64,000 nt of DNA from Adiantum capillus-veneris. Lineage: Eukaryota; Streptophyta; Polypodiopsida; Polypodiales; Pteridaceae. Position numbers and translations under genes: made by a program. The stretch is from NCBI GenBank assembly GCA_014529385.2, contig CM043966.1, forward strand, positions 92,300,587 through 92,364,586, in the 5' to 3' direction. The notes beneath the pieces were generated by a model. That model ran no database searches. It was not told the origin of the DNA and was given only the letters and a program-made list of their open reading frames with translations. Shown here one piece after another: positions 30,944 through 42,971 of the stretch; the first letter of the stretch is position 1, and every line of letters begins with the position of its first letter.

Positions 30944-33028
30944 TGTAAGGTCCCCACCCCGCCGTATCAAATGGCGGATCTGATGGTGAACCTGGTGACC
31001 ACTAGATCTATAACGAAAGCAAACAAAGTGGTTCAGGGTTCAACTAGCGGACGGTCTCTCATCACAAAGTGAGTCGAGTTCGAGCCTACTAGCAATGAGA
31101 TCTAGCTCCACCTCGCACGGGAAGCGTACTTAACCTATCTAGCGATCCTAAGACCCACCTTCCAAGAGGAGAGAAATCCCGAGTGCCTTTTTCCCCATGT
31201 TTCAGAGGCACGTACACTTGAGACTTTGCCGCTCTAGGGGCAATGAGTATTACTAGTATCGATTTAAACACTATGGGGACAGAGAGTTCCCGACCAATCA
31301 GAACCAATCCCGAGCATTGGCAACCTGAGCCAAGCCCCCACTTTCCACCCCCACACACACACTTCCTTGTGTGTCTTAATTACTACCAAAATGATTGTTC
31401 AACATAAACATTCCTTGATTAGATTTCGAATCACAATGTTCGTTAAGACATCCCTTCAATCAGTATTGCAAAGCGGCACCAAGACAGTACTCTAGTAAAA
31501 ATTCTACTTAAACTTATTCATTAAAATTCCAATGTTCTGGAGGTACAACATCCCCCCTCCAGCGAGAGATTACTCCTCCCGTTGTCGCCTAGCTGCCCAT
31601 ACAACTAGGTATGTCCACTGCATAGAAAGCACGACATGGACACTCCCACCGCATAGAAAGCAAGACGTGGGTTCCCACCGCATAGAAAGCAAGTCGTGGG
31701 TATCCACCGCATGAAAAGCAAGTCGTGGTTTCAAGAGCCCTTAACGAGGAACTCTGCCCCCTCTGATGAGTAGGGGGGTCAGGACTGATTCAACATTGGA
31801 AATAAAATGAACATGTCGAGTTAAATTTTCCCTAGAAGACATTCTTTCCTATTGCAAACAACATACCCATCAATCATTTCTTTCCTACTTTAGAATTTAA
31901 TGTACAAATGAGTTCAGTGCCGAGGTTTCCGTCGGATTTCTCCAACATGTTTTGGGGATATGTTCATTCCTAACTAAACGTGTGCAATGTTAATTCAAAC
32001 GACTTGAATAAAATTATGACCTACCTCTTCCATTTCTTCGTCAATGGCCCGTGAGATGGCTAGTATTTGTTCGTTCATGGGAGCTTTTCCCTTTCCATTG
32101 ACATTTCTTGTTCCCGCCTCGCGATCGTGGGCACCACCGAAGCGAGTTCTCTTAACCGGGGCCATTTTAAACTCACTACTTTAAATGATTAGCTTGGAGA
32201 AAAGATCTAATTTCCATGAGCGTCATAACAAACCAAATGATAGATTAGCAACATTAAACAATCCCTCCTATATGTGAGATTTAGATTATGGATGATATTA
32301 AATCCTATGGGAACCGGCTCTAAAGATAATCACTCGGCTTATATGATTAAGAATAATAGGATTTCACTAATGGAATTCCCGAGAGATGAATTAAGCACGA
32401 TTAATCTCTTTCCTAGCAATCAGAGTGTGCAGAATCACCGCATGCATAGGTGTGAGAAAAACCACCTCTTAGAGACTTAATGACAGATTAATCTTCCTTA
32501 ATTATATCTTAATGCATAAGAGAAATGAATCTAATTCAGCTACAATATTAATGAGTGATAAAAGAGTGTGATTCTCGTTAGTCTACACAATCACCGGCTT
32601 ACTGGTTAATTACTATGCTACCTAGAGAGAGAAATTCTATTATTCATGCACTAATCATTAATTAAAGAACATGGATGGCTGATAATTCAGCTATGGTGTG
32701 ATGATTACATAATAGAATTTATGATTAAGGAGAAATTAGAGAGTAATTATAGAGAATTACGACTAGGAATAAGCATAATAGACGAGGAAGTTAGATGGTA
32801 ATAAAAAGAATTTATAGAAGGCATTAATTAAACCGTGGTTACCGTGATTAAGGACTGATAATCTTCTCGATTCTCTGATCTAATCGAGCTTCTTGAGGGG
32901 AGAATTCGACAGCACCTCCCTCCTTGCTTCTCCTTCAAAAGGTGTGTGTACCGGTAGCACCTCCCCAAGGTGTGTGTAGGTGTGTGTGTGTGTGTGCACT
33001 GGGTGGGTGTGTGAGCCTGTGTGTGTGT
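30944..33028 (-). repeat. Element F 5' LTR, inner part
   Basis: Matches 23057-25142 of the 3' LTR. It breaks inside a GT-rich stretch where E has inserted and resumes at 42208. Confidence 0.9.
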
Positions 33029-34583
33029 TGATGGGGGCTTTTCACAAGCCAAGCTCCCATACCCCTCTTCTCTCGTCCCCACCCCATGAAAACCCCCTCT
33101 TAGGGAGGGAGTGATAAAAGACATTGGAAAAAGTAAGAAAAAAATAAAGTATGATTATGTAAATATATGAGAAAGGTAAAATAGGCCACCTCATGCCTGC
33201 GGGGCAGCCCATCCCCACCTTGCCTCCTTTTTCTTCACTGTTGCCCCGCTGTGTGTCCCTTTTCCTCTCCTCCACTCAAAAGGTCAACCCCCTCTCTCTT
33301 CCCCTTGTCCGTTCTCCTTTCTCTCTCCCCTCAAGCTACCCCACCTCTCACCAATAATGCATTCTAACTCACCAATAATGCACCCTAACTCACATGCAAC
33401 TTACCCTATCTTCCAAAATAGTATACCCCACCCCCCCTTTCTCTCTCCTATCATATCCCATAACCCAAATACCCCCCCCTCTCTCTAAAGGGCGCCATGT
33501 CTCTTGTCTTGTAGCTAAATATCCTCCCCCACACTCACACACACTCAGTTTCACTAAAAAAGGTGCCCACAGACCCATCCCCACCCGATGGTTACCTGAT
33601 TTTTCTTGTGTTCACACACATCTGTACACAGATTCACCTCTGAACGCACTCCTCTCTCTCCTCTCTTGTAATTACTTTATTCTCCATGTCACCTCTCACT
33701 TTTTTTCATCAACCCATCTCTCTCTCTTAGTCTCTCTCTCATGAGACTGCTGTTCTGGCACATATACACACAGCCAGACAAGTGGGACCCACAGTCACAT
33801 GGCCTATGTGGATAATGATTTCTTCATTTCTAAATTCTAGAATTTCTCCCCCCCCTCCTCCCCTATATAAAGAGGGGTCACCATCACACAAAAACACACA
33901 ACATCGTCAAAGAACACACTATGCACTGTGTGTGCCTAGTGCACACACACACACACACACCCACACCATCACCATCACCGCAATCACCATGCTTGTCTTG
34001 AGCATGACTTCTATACCCTTGGCTATGGAAGATGAGGGGCAACTAAATGAAGGATGATGGCCATAATCCTCGTGCGAGTCTTCGCCATCAACTCCCACCT
34101 ATCCGCCATGTGCTCTACCACTCTCTCCCTTCTCATTCCCCTACCCTATGCTCCCCATTTCATCGCCTAATTCTCTAAATAAAGCTTGAGGTTTTGTGAG
34201 TATGTTTTCTTGCAATGTTTTGCCCATGTGAGGTGTTCAAAATCGCCACCTAGTCTTGTGTTTTGGAGTGAGCTTGTGTATGTGTGAAGGGTGTGTGGAT
34301 TCGCCATCCTTTTGTGATGCCTAAGTACTAAGCGGCTAAACCCCCTCCCTCACTCTCTCTCTCTCTCTCTCACTTGATCTCATTCCCTTTCCTTTTCATC
34401 ATTACTCCCAAGCATCCATCTCTCTTGGATGAAAACTTTGTTATGGTGGTGTGTTGTTTGCGTCCTAGCCGCTGAAGCTAGGTGGTGCCCCCTGTTTGCT
34501 TTACCATGACAGGCTCGAGGCGCGCCATTCGGTCCTCGGTGTTTTAGAGGTCGTCGGGGTTCGGGGTCGCTTTGCTCCCGTCA
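33029..34583 (+). repeat. Element E 5' LTR
   Basis: A 1,555-bp LTR from TGATGGGGGC to CTCCCGTCA. It has a 21-bp local duplication around 33350-33390 (two ACTCACCAATAATGC units) that is single in the 3' LTR. Confidence 0.92.
33864..33872 (+). promoter_or_regulatory. TATA box of E 5' LTR
   Basis: TATATAAAG after a C-rich stretch, conserved at 41487-41495 in the 3' LTR. It lies about 720 bp before the LTR end. Confidence 0.65.
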
Positions 34584-34584
34584 T

Positions 34585-34603
34585 TTGGTGCCCCCACGGA
34601 GGA
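34585..34603 (+). other. Primer-binding site of element E
   Basis: TTGGTGCCCCCACGGAGGA, one base different from the B site, directly after the 5' LTR. Confidence 0.75.
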
Positions 34604-34656
34604 TCTTTTCATGAAACCCTTTAGTTTACAAGACTGAAACCCTTAAACTATTGTGA

Positions 34657-35122
34657 ATGGATGAATGGCTAGCAGGATTTGCTAATTGGACGACAGAAGA
34701 AGAAGAGCTCCAAGCACAACTAGACGAACTCCGCATCTCCATCGAAGCTCGAGTGCCAGGCATAACGGTAATCGATTTGCAGTGGGAGAGTCAACCAACA
34801 CGCCAAACCCAGTGGATATACATAGGCCAAGTGCCAAGAAGAAGAAGGAGAAGGTCGAAACCATGTCCGCAACCTACAACCAACCCACAACAAAAAAATG
34901 GAAGGATCTCTACACAATAGAGAATCAACACTATTCTACTTTGAGAATCGAGTAACTCAAGTCACCGAGGTAATTATCACAGTCAGTTTTCAAGTCGCAC
35001 CTGATGCTGCAGCACAGATAACGGAAGCATTGGCTCACACTCTCACTAGAGAAACTAGGGATCTACTGAGTTTGTTTCAGGAAAGAACACCACCCTCTCC
35101 CACAAGCTTGGACAGTGACTAA
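34657..35122 (+). pseudogene. Element E first leader ORF, broken
   Basis: An ATG at 34657 starts a frame reading MDEWLAGFANWTTEEEELQA, then DELRISIEARVPG. Protein-like sequence then shifts to a second frame (KKKKEKVETMSATYNQPTTK) and a third (VTQVTEVIITVSFQVAPDAA), ending at TAG... actually TGA-type stop context near 35120. The simplest reading is one leader protein of about 150 residues with two frameshifts. A faint likeness of its last part to the B leader ORFs (VIITVS against HIIVST) is not convincing on its own. Function unknown. Confidence 0.35.
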
Positions 35123-35179
35123 GCACCTCTAAGCTTTACATGAATCAGTACAACCTACCTCAAGACAGATCACACATAC

Positions 35180-35308
35180 TAGCACGTCATTGACACCATG
35201 CCGGGTGGGGAGCGGTTTTTGGAGGTTCTGGCATCAGATCAACCATTTGTCTTACCTTTGGTACAAGGCAATGTACCGTTTGAAGTTTTAATCTATGTCC
35301 TAGTATAA
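35180..35308 (+). pseudogene. Element E second leader ORF, relative of B leader ORFs
   Basis: An ATG at 35198 opens 36 codons ending at TAA 35306-35308. The translation aligns over its whole length and without gaps to the C-terminal 36 residues of both B leader ORFs; 14 of 36 positions match B ORF 2, and most others are conservative. The five codons before the ATG extend the likeness to B ORF 1. The TAG at 35180-35182 then falls where B has Gln, so the 5' part of the ORF is probably broken by a C-to-T change. It ends about 80 bp before gag, like ORF 2 of B. Confidence 0.5.
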
Positions 35309-35391
35309 GAGGGTATACACGCCTCCTTGTAAAGAAGAAAAAAACTTTTGCAAGTTAAGCAGTGTGTCTTTCTAGCTCTCTCTCAGTAATC

Positions 35392-36530
35392 ATGGAAAGT
35401 GTAGCATTTCCAACATTTAAAGGAAAGAAGGGGGAGGATTTGGTAACAGACTTCCTAGATGACTTTGAAGTAGCATGTGTAGTGAGCAACAAAGATACGG
35501 ATGAATCCCGGGTTAGAATCTTTAAGCATCTCATGAAGCTAGAAGCTAGATCGTGGTACAATGCACTTCCACAAGCAACCAAGGATGACTGTGAACCCTT
35601 AAAAACCGCTTTTAAGAGGCGCTTTGGGGGAGGTACCACTTCAAAAAAGTTGTGGGACAAGTTGAGAGACTTGAAGCAGGAGGGTCTTTTAGAATATGCC
35701 ACCTATGAGTCCAAATTTGTGGATTTGTGGGAACGGTGGGTTGAGTCACTGGCTAGGGAGGAAGCTGCACCCGATTTCCTAAAAAAAGATCGGTTCATGC
35801 ATGGCTTATGGCCGCTTCTCAAGGAGAAGGTGAAAGGTAGATTCCCAGCTACGTACGAGTTAGCCGTTGAGATTGCTCGCCTTAAAGACAAGAAGCTGCG
35901 AATGAAAGCCAAAGAAACCGAGTCAACAGAATCAGGAACATCGCGTCGACCAGCAACTACGACAACCACCATTCCACCACCACCACCGGCTCTTGGGGTA
36001 AGAGATGACCAACAAGATATGTTGGCCCATATTACTGACCAACTGCAGAATTTGTCTGTCCACTTAATACAACAAGGGAGGAGTCAAGAAAGAGATCAAG
36101 ACCCTGGAAGAGCACGATGACAAAACAGGGAGTATCATTGCTACAACTGCGGAGAAGACGGTCACGATATGTACTACTGTCCCAAACCACGACAAAACTA
36201 TAATAGAGGAGGTAGGAGGAACCAATTGTCACCCCCTAGAGAAAGAACACCCCCACCCCGAGCACCACCCCCACCAACACAAATTCTATGTCCACCCCAG
36301 ACACCACTACAAGCATCCATCCCACCTCTTCAACAGCCCCACCACCTGATCGCCCTGTAAACATCATAAGGCTAGAAGAGAAAGGAAAAGCCATAGTAGT
36401 GGATCCACCCAGAGCAAAGGAGAGGGACAAGGGTAAGGAGAAGGTAACCTTTTTAGAACCACTTGAAGCCATGACTGTGAAAAGAGTAGGAGGGAGAAAG
36501 CTACACAATCAGATGATGAGAGAAGCATGA
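35392..36530 (+). pseudogene. Element E Gag
   Basis: The ATG at 35392 begins MESVAFPTFKGKKGEDLV. The capsid domain includes RSWYNALPQATKDD, LKTAFKRRFGGG and FLKKDRFMHGLWPLLKEKV. A TGA at 36118-36120, probably from an Arg CGA, cuts the frame just before the zinc knuckle CYNCGEDGHDMYYC. A proline-rich region and a lysine-rich region in shifted frames follow to 36530, where pol overlaps. Domain order and length match B Gag. Confidence 0.85.
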
Positions 36531-39500
36531 GAGGAGAAACTAGCAAGAGGCCATCCAGGCCACGACGGAAATTGGGCATCACCGACTTCCAGCTAGGGGA
36601 AGGTTCTAAGCCCTATGATCTAACATTGGATGTGGCAGAGCAAGGACCGAAGATTACATGGCCACAGCTGCTACATCTTGCACCAAAAGTAAGGAGACAA
36701 TGGTCTAAAATGGTAAGTACAAGACGCTCCAAAACAAAGGTAGCCGGAGCAATTTCGGGATGCAACATGGATGACATCCTTCCAATTGTCGACGTAAACA
36801 TAAAAGGAAAGAGGGTTGGAAACACCTACATTGATGGAGGTGCACAAATCTGTGTAATGAGCGAAGCTATGATGCTTCGATTAGGGCTCGAGGTTGACAG
36901 GCCTTCTCCATGCAAGGCAAAGATGGCAAACAACGCAAAAGTAAAGTGTGTGGGTGTGGTAAGTGCCGTGAAAATCAAAGCTTTCAACACTGAGGTAGAG
37001 GTAGATGTTTTTGCAATGCCTACTAAGGGGGAGGGCTATCCACTAATTTTGGGAAGGCCATGGTTGATGGCCATGAAGGCAAAACAGGACTGGGGTACTG
37101 GCCTTCTACGCATGACCGGTAAGAAAGGGGAGACAATCTACTACGACATGAGGATTGGCAAGCACAAGCAAATGAATCTGGAAACATCGGCAGATGAAAC
37201 CACTAGCGAATCTTCCAGTTCTGAGGAGGAGACCACATCCACCGAAGAAAGTGACAGTTCCATTGATGTGATGGGTATCAATATGAAGGATCCACAAAGG
37301 GTAAGCACAACTGGTGATCCATCACCAAAAGGGAAACCCAATGAAGAGGAGAGAAAATCACCTGGCCTAGGAGGAAGTAGGTTGAAGGGTATGTTGTCTA
37401 CGGAATTAACACTTGAGGAGAAAGATAGTTTTTTGCAAATGTTGATGGTATTTCCTAACCAGTTCATTGACAACTATGAAACAATCACATGCATTACAGT
37501 GGTGGAACATCATATTAAGCTGAAGGAAGGGGTAAAACCAGTTGTGCAAAAGCTACGACAATTGGGGGTCATACAAGAAAAGGCACTCTTGGCCGAGGTA
37601 AGGAAACTGCTGGAGGCGGGATTCATCTATCCTGTAGAAAACTCAGAATGGGTGTCACCCATAGTGGTGACGCCTAAAAAGAATGGTAAGTGGAGGGTCT
37701 GTGTTGACTACAAACCACTAAATGCAGCTACAAAGAGAGACCACTTTCCTCTCCCTTTCTTGGATTAAATTCTGAATGAAGTAGCGGGTTTTGAATGCTA
37801 TACCGTCTGTGATGGTTATTCTGGATACTTTCAAATACGCATAGCCTTGGAAGATCAGCTAAAAACCACTTTTATCACGCCATGGGGTTGTTTTGCATAC
37901 AGGGTTATGCCATTTGGTCTCACAAATGCACCTGCCACATTCCAAAGATATGTCACATATGTTTTTCAACCGTTCTTTGGAACATCCATAAGAGTGTTCA
38001 TTGATGATTTTTGTATATATAGCTCCCGTATTTCACATTTAGAAAAGGTAACTGAAGGTTTGGCCAGGTTGCAGAGCCTAGGTGGGCAATTAAATGTGGA
38101 TAAATGCCACATTGGGGAGAGTAAAGTCATTCTACTAGGCCATGAAATTTCAGCAAAAGGTATCAACGCCGACCCAAGTAAGGTGTCCGCACTCATAGCC
38201 CTACCTTCACCAACGACCGCACGTCAACTGGTCTCTTTTTTACAGAAGGTGAGGTACTTAAGTAGATTCATACATCTAATATCACAACTTGTTCTACCAC
38301 TGCAACAACTCACTCAAAGATCAACTTTCACTTGGGACGAGGAAAGCGAACATCACTACAACAAGGTAAAGGAGGTCTTAGCCACTCTGCCAACTATCTC
38401 ACCACCTAAGTGGGATGAAAAATTCTATGTCACCTCAAGTGTTGGTGATGACTCATTGGGGGCTGTGCTACTCCAAAAGGATACGACGACATCTTTCATG
38501 AGGCCAATCTACTTCTCTAGTCGAATGATGACAGCAGGAGAGAAAGGTTTCACCCATGTGGAACACTTAGTCCTAGCTCTTAGATTTGCAACTACAAAGT
38601 TTAGGTCATATTTGTTGCCTAAGTAATTTGTGATTCTAACCACGGATGAAATATTTCCCTATGTTGTACAACACATGGATGTGTCTGCTAGAATTACTAA
38701 ATGGCTAGTTCGTCTGCAAGAGTTTGACTACACGGTACAGGTAGAAAGCACGACAAGGGCAAGTTTGGGGGGACTCATGACCTACCAAGTCTTTGAAAGG
38801 AAGGAGAAGCAATCTAAGGAAGGATAAGTCCGATTACCTCCAGTACCACCGATGGTAGAAGGAGCATACTCTCTCTACTTTGATGGAGCCTACAAGCGAG
38901 CGTCCGACAAAGCAGCTGCAGGCATAGTGGTCTTTGATGACAAAGGGACAAAGGTATTTTCGTTGGGCCAATTGTTAGATTCACATTCTAACAATGAAGC
39001 TGAGTATGCAGTACTAACCAAGGGTCTACAATGGTGCGTCTCGCAAGGTGTACAACGCCTTAATGTATTTGGGGATACTCTACTTCTAGTAAGGCAAGTA
39101 AATGGAGCATGGACATGCAAGAATCCTAGTTTAAGGCCTTAGTTAAGTGGTGTAAAAACCTTGTTAGGTAAGTTTGAAGAAGTTCAAATACACCATATCC
39201 CAAGGGCTCAACACCAAGAAGCAGATGCCCTAGCAAGTGAAAGACTACAGGAAGTGGTGGTTGGAGCAATAAAACTAAAGCTCCCTCTATTTCAAGGAAG
39301 TGATGCCTTGCCTGACATCATGCATTTTTTGGAAACAGGGGAATGCCCATCAGATTTAACAAAGGGACAGAAGCAATGGCTGACGTGGAAGGCCACAAGG
39401 TATCGACTCATCAATGACGGTTTGTATTGTAAGGGTAAGGACCAAATACTCAGGAAGGTCCCTCTCTCTCAGGAAATCACGGGAGTAATTGCTAGCTGTC

Positions 39501-40645
39501 ACGACGGGTTTTGTGGTGGTCACTTTGCCCTAGACATAACAAGTAGGAAAATCTTGCAGGCAGGCTTCATATGGCCTAGCCTCAACCGTGATGTACACCA
39601 CTGGTGCAAAACATGTAAGTTGTGTCAAAAGGCCGGCACTAGATCACTTATGCCTGAACCACAGACACCTATTCTCTCATATGGCCCATTTGAAAAATGG
39701 GGTATCGATGCCATTGGGCCATTACCTAGGGCCAACTCAGGAAAATTCTACATTATCATGGGGGTCGACTACATGACTAGATGGGCAGAGGCTACAGCCA
39801 CCACTAGAATCACAGCGGTAGAGGTAGCTAAATTTATCTACGAGCACATATGATGTAGGTTTGGCACACCTTTAGAGATCATCTCTGATAGAGGGCCAGG
39901 TTTCAGAGCAGACTTGGTAGGAGAATTAATGCAGAAACTGGGCATTACAAGGAGGAACTCTTCACCATATTACCCTCAATGTAATGGCCTAGTTGAAAAG
40001 GTAAATGGAATGGTTTCTAAAATTATTACCAAGCAGGTAAACAATCATCCTGGAGACTGGGATAAGTATCTACTACAAGCTTTATGGGCCTACAGAACTT
40101 CATTTCGTACATCCTTGGGATTCACACCGTATCATCTAGTATTTGGTAAGGAAGCAATCTTGCCCATTGAAGTGCAACTACAAAGTCTCAGAGTAATGGC
40201 AAGCCAGCTTCAACAGCCCAACATGCATTTGAGAGATCACATCATCAACTTGGAAAGGCTGCAGCTGGACAGAGAAGAAGCAATAAATTATTATGCAGCA
40301 CAAGCAGAGCATAGACGGCTTAGCTTTAACGAGCATCTCCGGAAAAAAGAATTGAAGAAAGGAATGTTGGTGCTCCGCTACGACAATCGCTTCGACACGC
40401 GCAAGGATAAGAAACTCCTACTCCGATGGGAAGGTCCTTTCACCGTCAGGAAAAAGTATGCCAATGGAAGCTACCAACTTATGGAGGTTGATGGAAAACT
40501 TCATAAAACCACGGTAAATGGTTGGCGACTTAAACCTTATTTTCTTCGATTTGACCAGGCTCCACCTATTGACATTCCAGACGAGGACACACCATCAGCC
40601 GCCACCTCCGACGATAATGATCAAACAGATGAACTAGAGACATGA
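36527..40645 (+). pseudogene. Element E Pol: PR, RT, dual RNase H, integrase
   Basis: A single frame with no visible frameshift but five stops: TAA 37766, TAA 38624, TAA 38825, TAG 39140 and TGA 39851. The protease motif is YIDGGAQICVMSE. RT has KKNGKWRVCVDYKPLN, FGLTNAPATFQRY and VFIDDFCIYSS. The first RNase H is degenerate (FYVTSSVGDDSLGAVLL). The second is the plant/archaeal type with LYFDGAYKRAS, NNEAEYAVL, FGDTLLLV and EADALAS. The integrase has CHDGFCGGH, CKTCKLCQ, WGIDAIGPLPR, SDRGPGF and CNGLVEKVNG, then an SH3-like tail. The TGA at 39851 replaces a Cys codon present in B. Confidence 0.88.
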
Positions 40646-40657
40646 ATGCCTCTAGCC

Positions 40658-40673
40658 AAAAGGGGAGGGCTAA
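40658..40673 (+). other. Polypurine tract of element E
   Basis: AAAAGGGGAGGGCTAA directly before the 3' LTR, closely matching the PPT of B. Confidence 0.8.
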
Positions 40674-42207
40674 TGATGGGGGATTTTCACAAGCCAAGCT
40701 CCCATACCCCTCTTCTCTCGTCCCCACCCCATGAAAACCCCCTCTTAGGGAGGGAGTGATAAAAGACATTGGAAAAAGTAAGAAAAAAATAAAGTATGAT
40801 TATGTAAATATATGAGAAAGGTAAAATAGGCCACCTCATGCCTGCGGGGCAGCCCATCCCCACCTTGCCTCCTTTTTCTTCACTGTTGCCCCGCCGTGTG
40901 TCCCTTTTCCTCTCCTCCACTCAAAAGGTCAACCCCCTCTCTCTTCCCCTTGTCCTTTCTCCTTTCTCTCTCCCCTCAAGCTACCTTACCTCTCACCAAT
41001 AATGCACCCTAACTCACATGCAACTTACCCTATCTTCCAAAATAGTATACCCCACCCCCCCTTTCTCTCTCCTATCATATCCCATGACCCAAATACCCCC
41101 CCTCTCTCTAAAGGGCGCCATGTCTCTTGTCTTGTAGCTAAATAACCTCCCCCACACTCACACACACTCAGTTTCACTAAAAAAGGTGCCCACAGACCCA
41201 TCCCCACCCGGTGGTTACCTGATTTTTCTTGTGTTCACACACATCTGCACACAGATTCATCTCTGAACACACTCCTCTCTCTCCCCTCTTGTAATTACTT
41301 TATTCTCCATGTCACCTCTTACTTTTTTTCATCAACCCATCTCTCTCTCTTAGTCTCTCTCTCATGAGACTGCTGTTCTGGCACATATACACACAGCCAG
41401 ACAAGTGGGGCCCACAGTCACATGGCCTATGTAGATAATGATTTCTTCATTTCTAAATTCTAGAATTTCTCCCCCCCCTCCTCCCCTATATAAAGAGGGG
41501 TCACCATCACACAAAAACACACAACATCACCAAAGAACACACTATGCACTGTGTGTGCCTAGTGCACACACACACACCCACACCATCACCATCACTGCAA
41601 TCACCATGCTTGTCTTGAGCATGACCTCTACACCCTTGGCTATGGAAGATGAAGGGCAACTAAATGAAGGATGATGGCCATAATCCTCGTGCGAGTCTTC
41701 GCCATCAACTCCCACCTATCCTCCATGTGCTCTACCACTCTCTCCCTTCTCATTCCCCTACCCTATGCTCCCCATTTCATCGCCTAATTCTGTAAATAAA
41801 GCTGCAGGTTTTGTGAGTATGATTTCTTGCAATGTTTTGCCCATGTGAGGTGTGCGGAATCGCCACCTAGTCTTGTGTTTTGGAGTGAGCTTGTGTATGT
41901 GTGAAGGGTGTGCGGATTCGCCATCCTTTTGTGATTCCTAAGTACTAGGCCGCTATACCCCCTCCCTCACTCTCTCTCTCTCTCTCTCTCTCTCACTTGA
42001 TCTCATTCCCTTTTCTTTTCATCATTACTCCCAAGCATCCATCTCTCTTGGATGAAAACTTTGTTATGGTGGTGTGTTGTTTGCGTCCTAGCCGCTGAAG
42101 CTAGGTGGTGCCCCCTGTTTGCTTTACCATGACAGGCTCGAGGTGCGCCATTCGGTCCCCGGTGTTTTAGAGGCCGTCGGGGTTCGGGGTTCGCTTTGCT
42201 CCCGTCA
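40674..42207 (+). repeat. Element E 3' LTR
   Basis: A 1,534-bp LTR, nearly identical to 33029-34583, ending CTCCCGTCA. F LTR sequence resumes at 42208. Confidence 0.92.
41487..41495 (+). promoter_or_regulatory. TATA box of E 3' LTR
   Basis: TATATAAAG at the place equivalent to 33864 in the 5' LTR. Confidence 0.55.
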
Positions 42208-42231
42208 GTGTGTACTGAGTGAGTGTGTGAG

Positions 42232-42307
<76 letters not shown>

Positions 42308-42971
42308 CACACCTTTAAATAGGCCCCTCCAAGCTGAAATTCGAATTGTGCTGCTATATGCATTTGGAGAGCACTCATTTCATGCAAGGCAGCTTCAGTT
42401 TTCTGCCTACCAAGTGTCCAGTTAGCTAGTCTAACTGGCTCTCACACTCACTCTCAAGCTTGGAAACGTTCCTACAACTCCCACAAGACAAGAGGGCGCC
42501 TCCTATCTGCTAAAGCTGGCTCTGAGTGGCCTGGAACCTGTTTCCACACAGCCTCGAGCCCCGGTGCCTCCCCGCACAACTTTAGGAAAAATTAGTTTTA
42601 GGCTAAAACGGCCCATACGAGTCGGAATTTAATGCCGTAAATTGCTATACTAAGCTCTAACTAAGGCGTACTGGTCCGCGTAGCTGCCATATTTAGCAAC
42701 CCCCGGGGTCCGAAAATTCATTTTTATAAATTCGGGGTACGGGTGCAGTTTTTCGAGACGATCAAAACTAGACGGGTCGGGTGACCAAAAACTTACTATT
42801 TTTGGAATTTTTTCACAAAAATGATTTTTATTCACATTCTGAAGCTTTATAACATTCTAAACATTATGGCACTGACAGAATTCGGAAAACTGCTAAAAAT
42901 AGTAACTTTCTTCATTATGATCTTTTCATGGTACAATGGTGCTCTTTTAGGTCGGGGTTGGAGACCTTACA
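42208..42971 (-). repeat. Element F 5' LTR, outer part
   Basis: Resumes the F LTR at GTGTGTACTGAG and ends GACCTTACA. It contains a GT run of about 71 bp (42234-42304) and the TATA-like box at 42313-42321 on the element strand. Confidence 0.9.
42313..42321 (-). promoter_or_regulatory. TATA-like box of F 5' LTR
   Basis: TATTTAAAG on the minus strand, identical to the 3' LTR copy. The insertion of E now separates this promoter from the F genes by about 9 kb. Confidence 0.5.

Larger units (their letters stand above)
33029..42207 (+). mobile_element. Element E: Tat-like Ty3/gypsy, full length
   Basis: A plus-strand element inserted in the GT-rich part of the F 5' LTR. LTRs are 33029-34583 and 40674-42207. 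Internal order is leader ORFs, Gag, protease, RT, RNase H, second RNase H and integrase. The flanking repeat is compatible with GTGT, but the microsatellite makes its exact length ambiguous. PBS and PPT resemble those of B. The two LTRs differ by few substitutions and one 21-bp duplication, so this is one of the youngest insertions. Pol is one frame with five in-frame stops. Confidence 0.9.
23057..42971 (-). mobile_element. Element F: chromovirus Ty3/gypsy
   Basis: A minus-strand chromovirus in the 5' LTR of C. The 3' LTR is 23057-25872, internal region 25873-30943, and the 5' LTR is 30944-33028 plus 42208-42971, split by E. The two LTRs are about 2.82 and 2.85 kb. The internal order is leader ORF, Gag, protease, RT-RNase H, integrase and chromodomain. 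A primer site complementary to initiator tRNA-Met follows the 5' LTR. The 5-bp target duplication is TTGCG/TCGCG. Removing F restores a C LTR of the same length as its partner. Stops and frameshifts show that it is inactive. Confidence 0.9.

Noticed and set aside
42119-42425. Cys-Val repeat frames
   Set aside because: They are microsatellite translations that also cross the E/F border.
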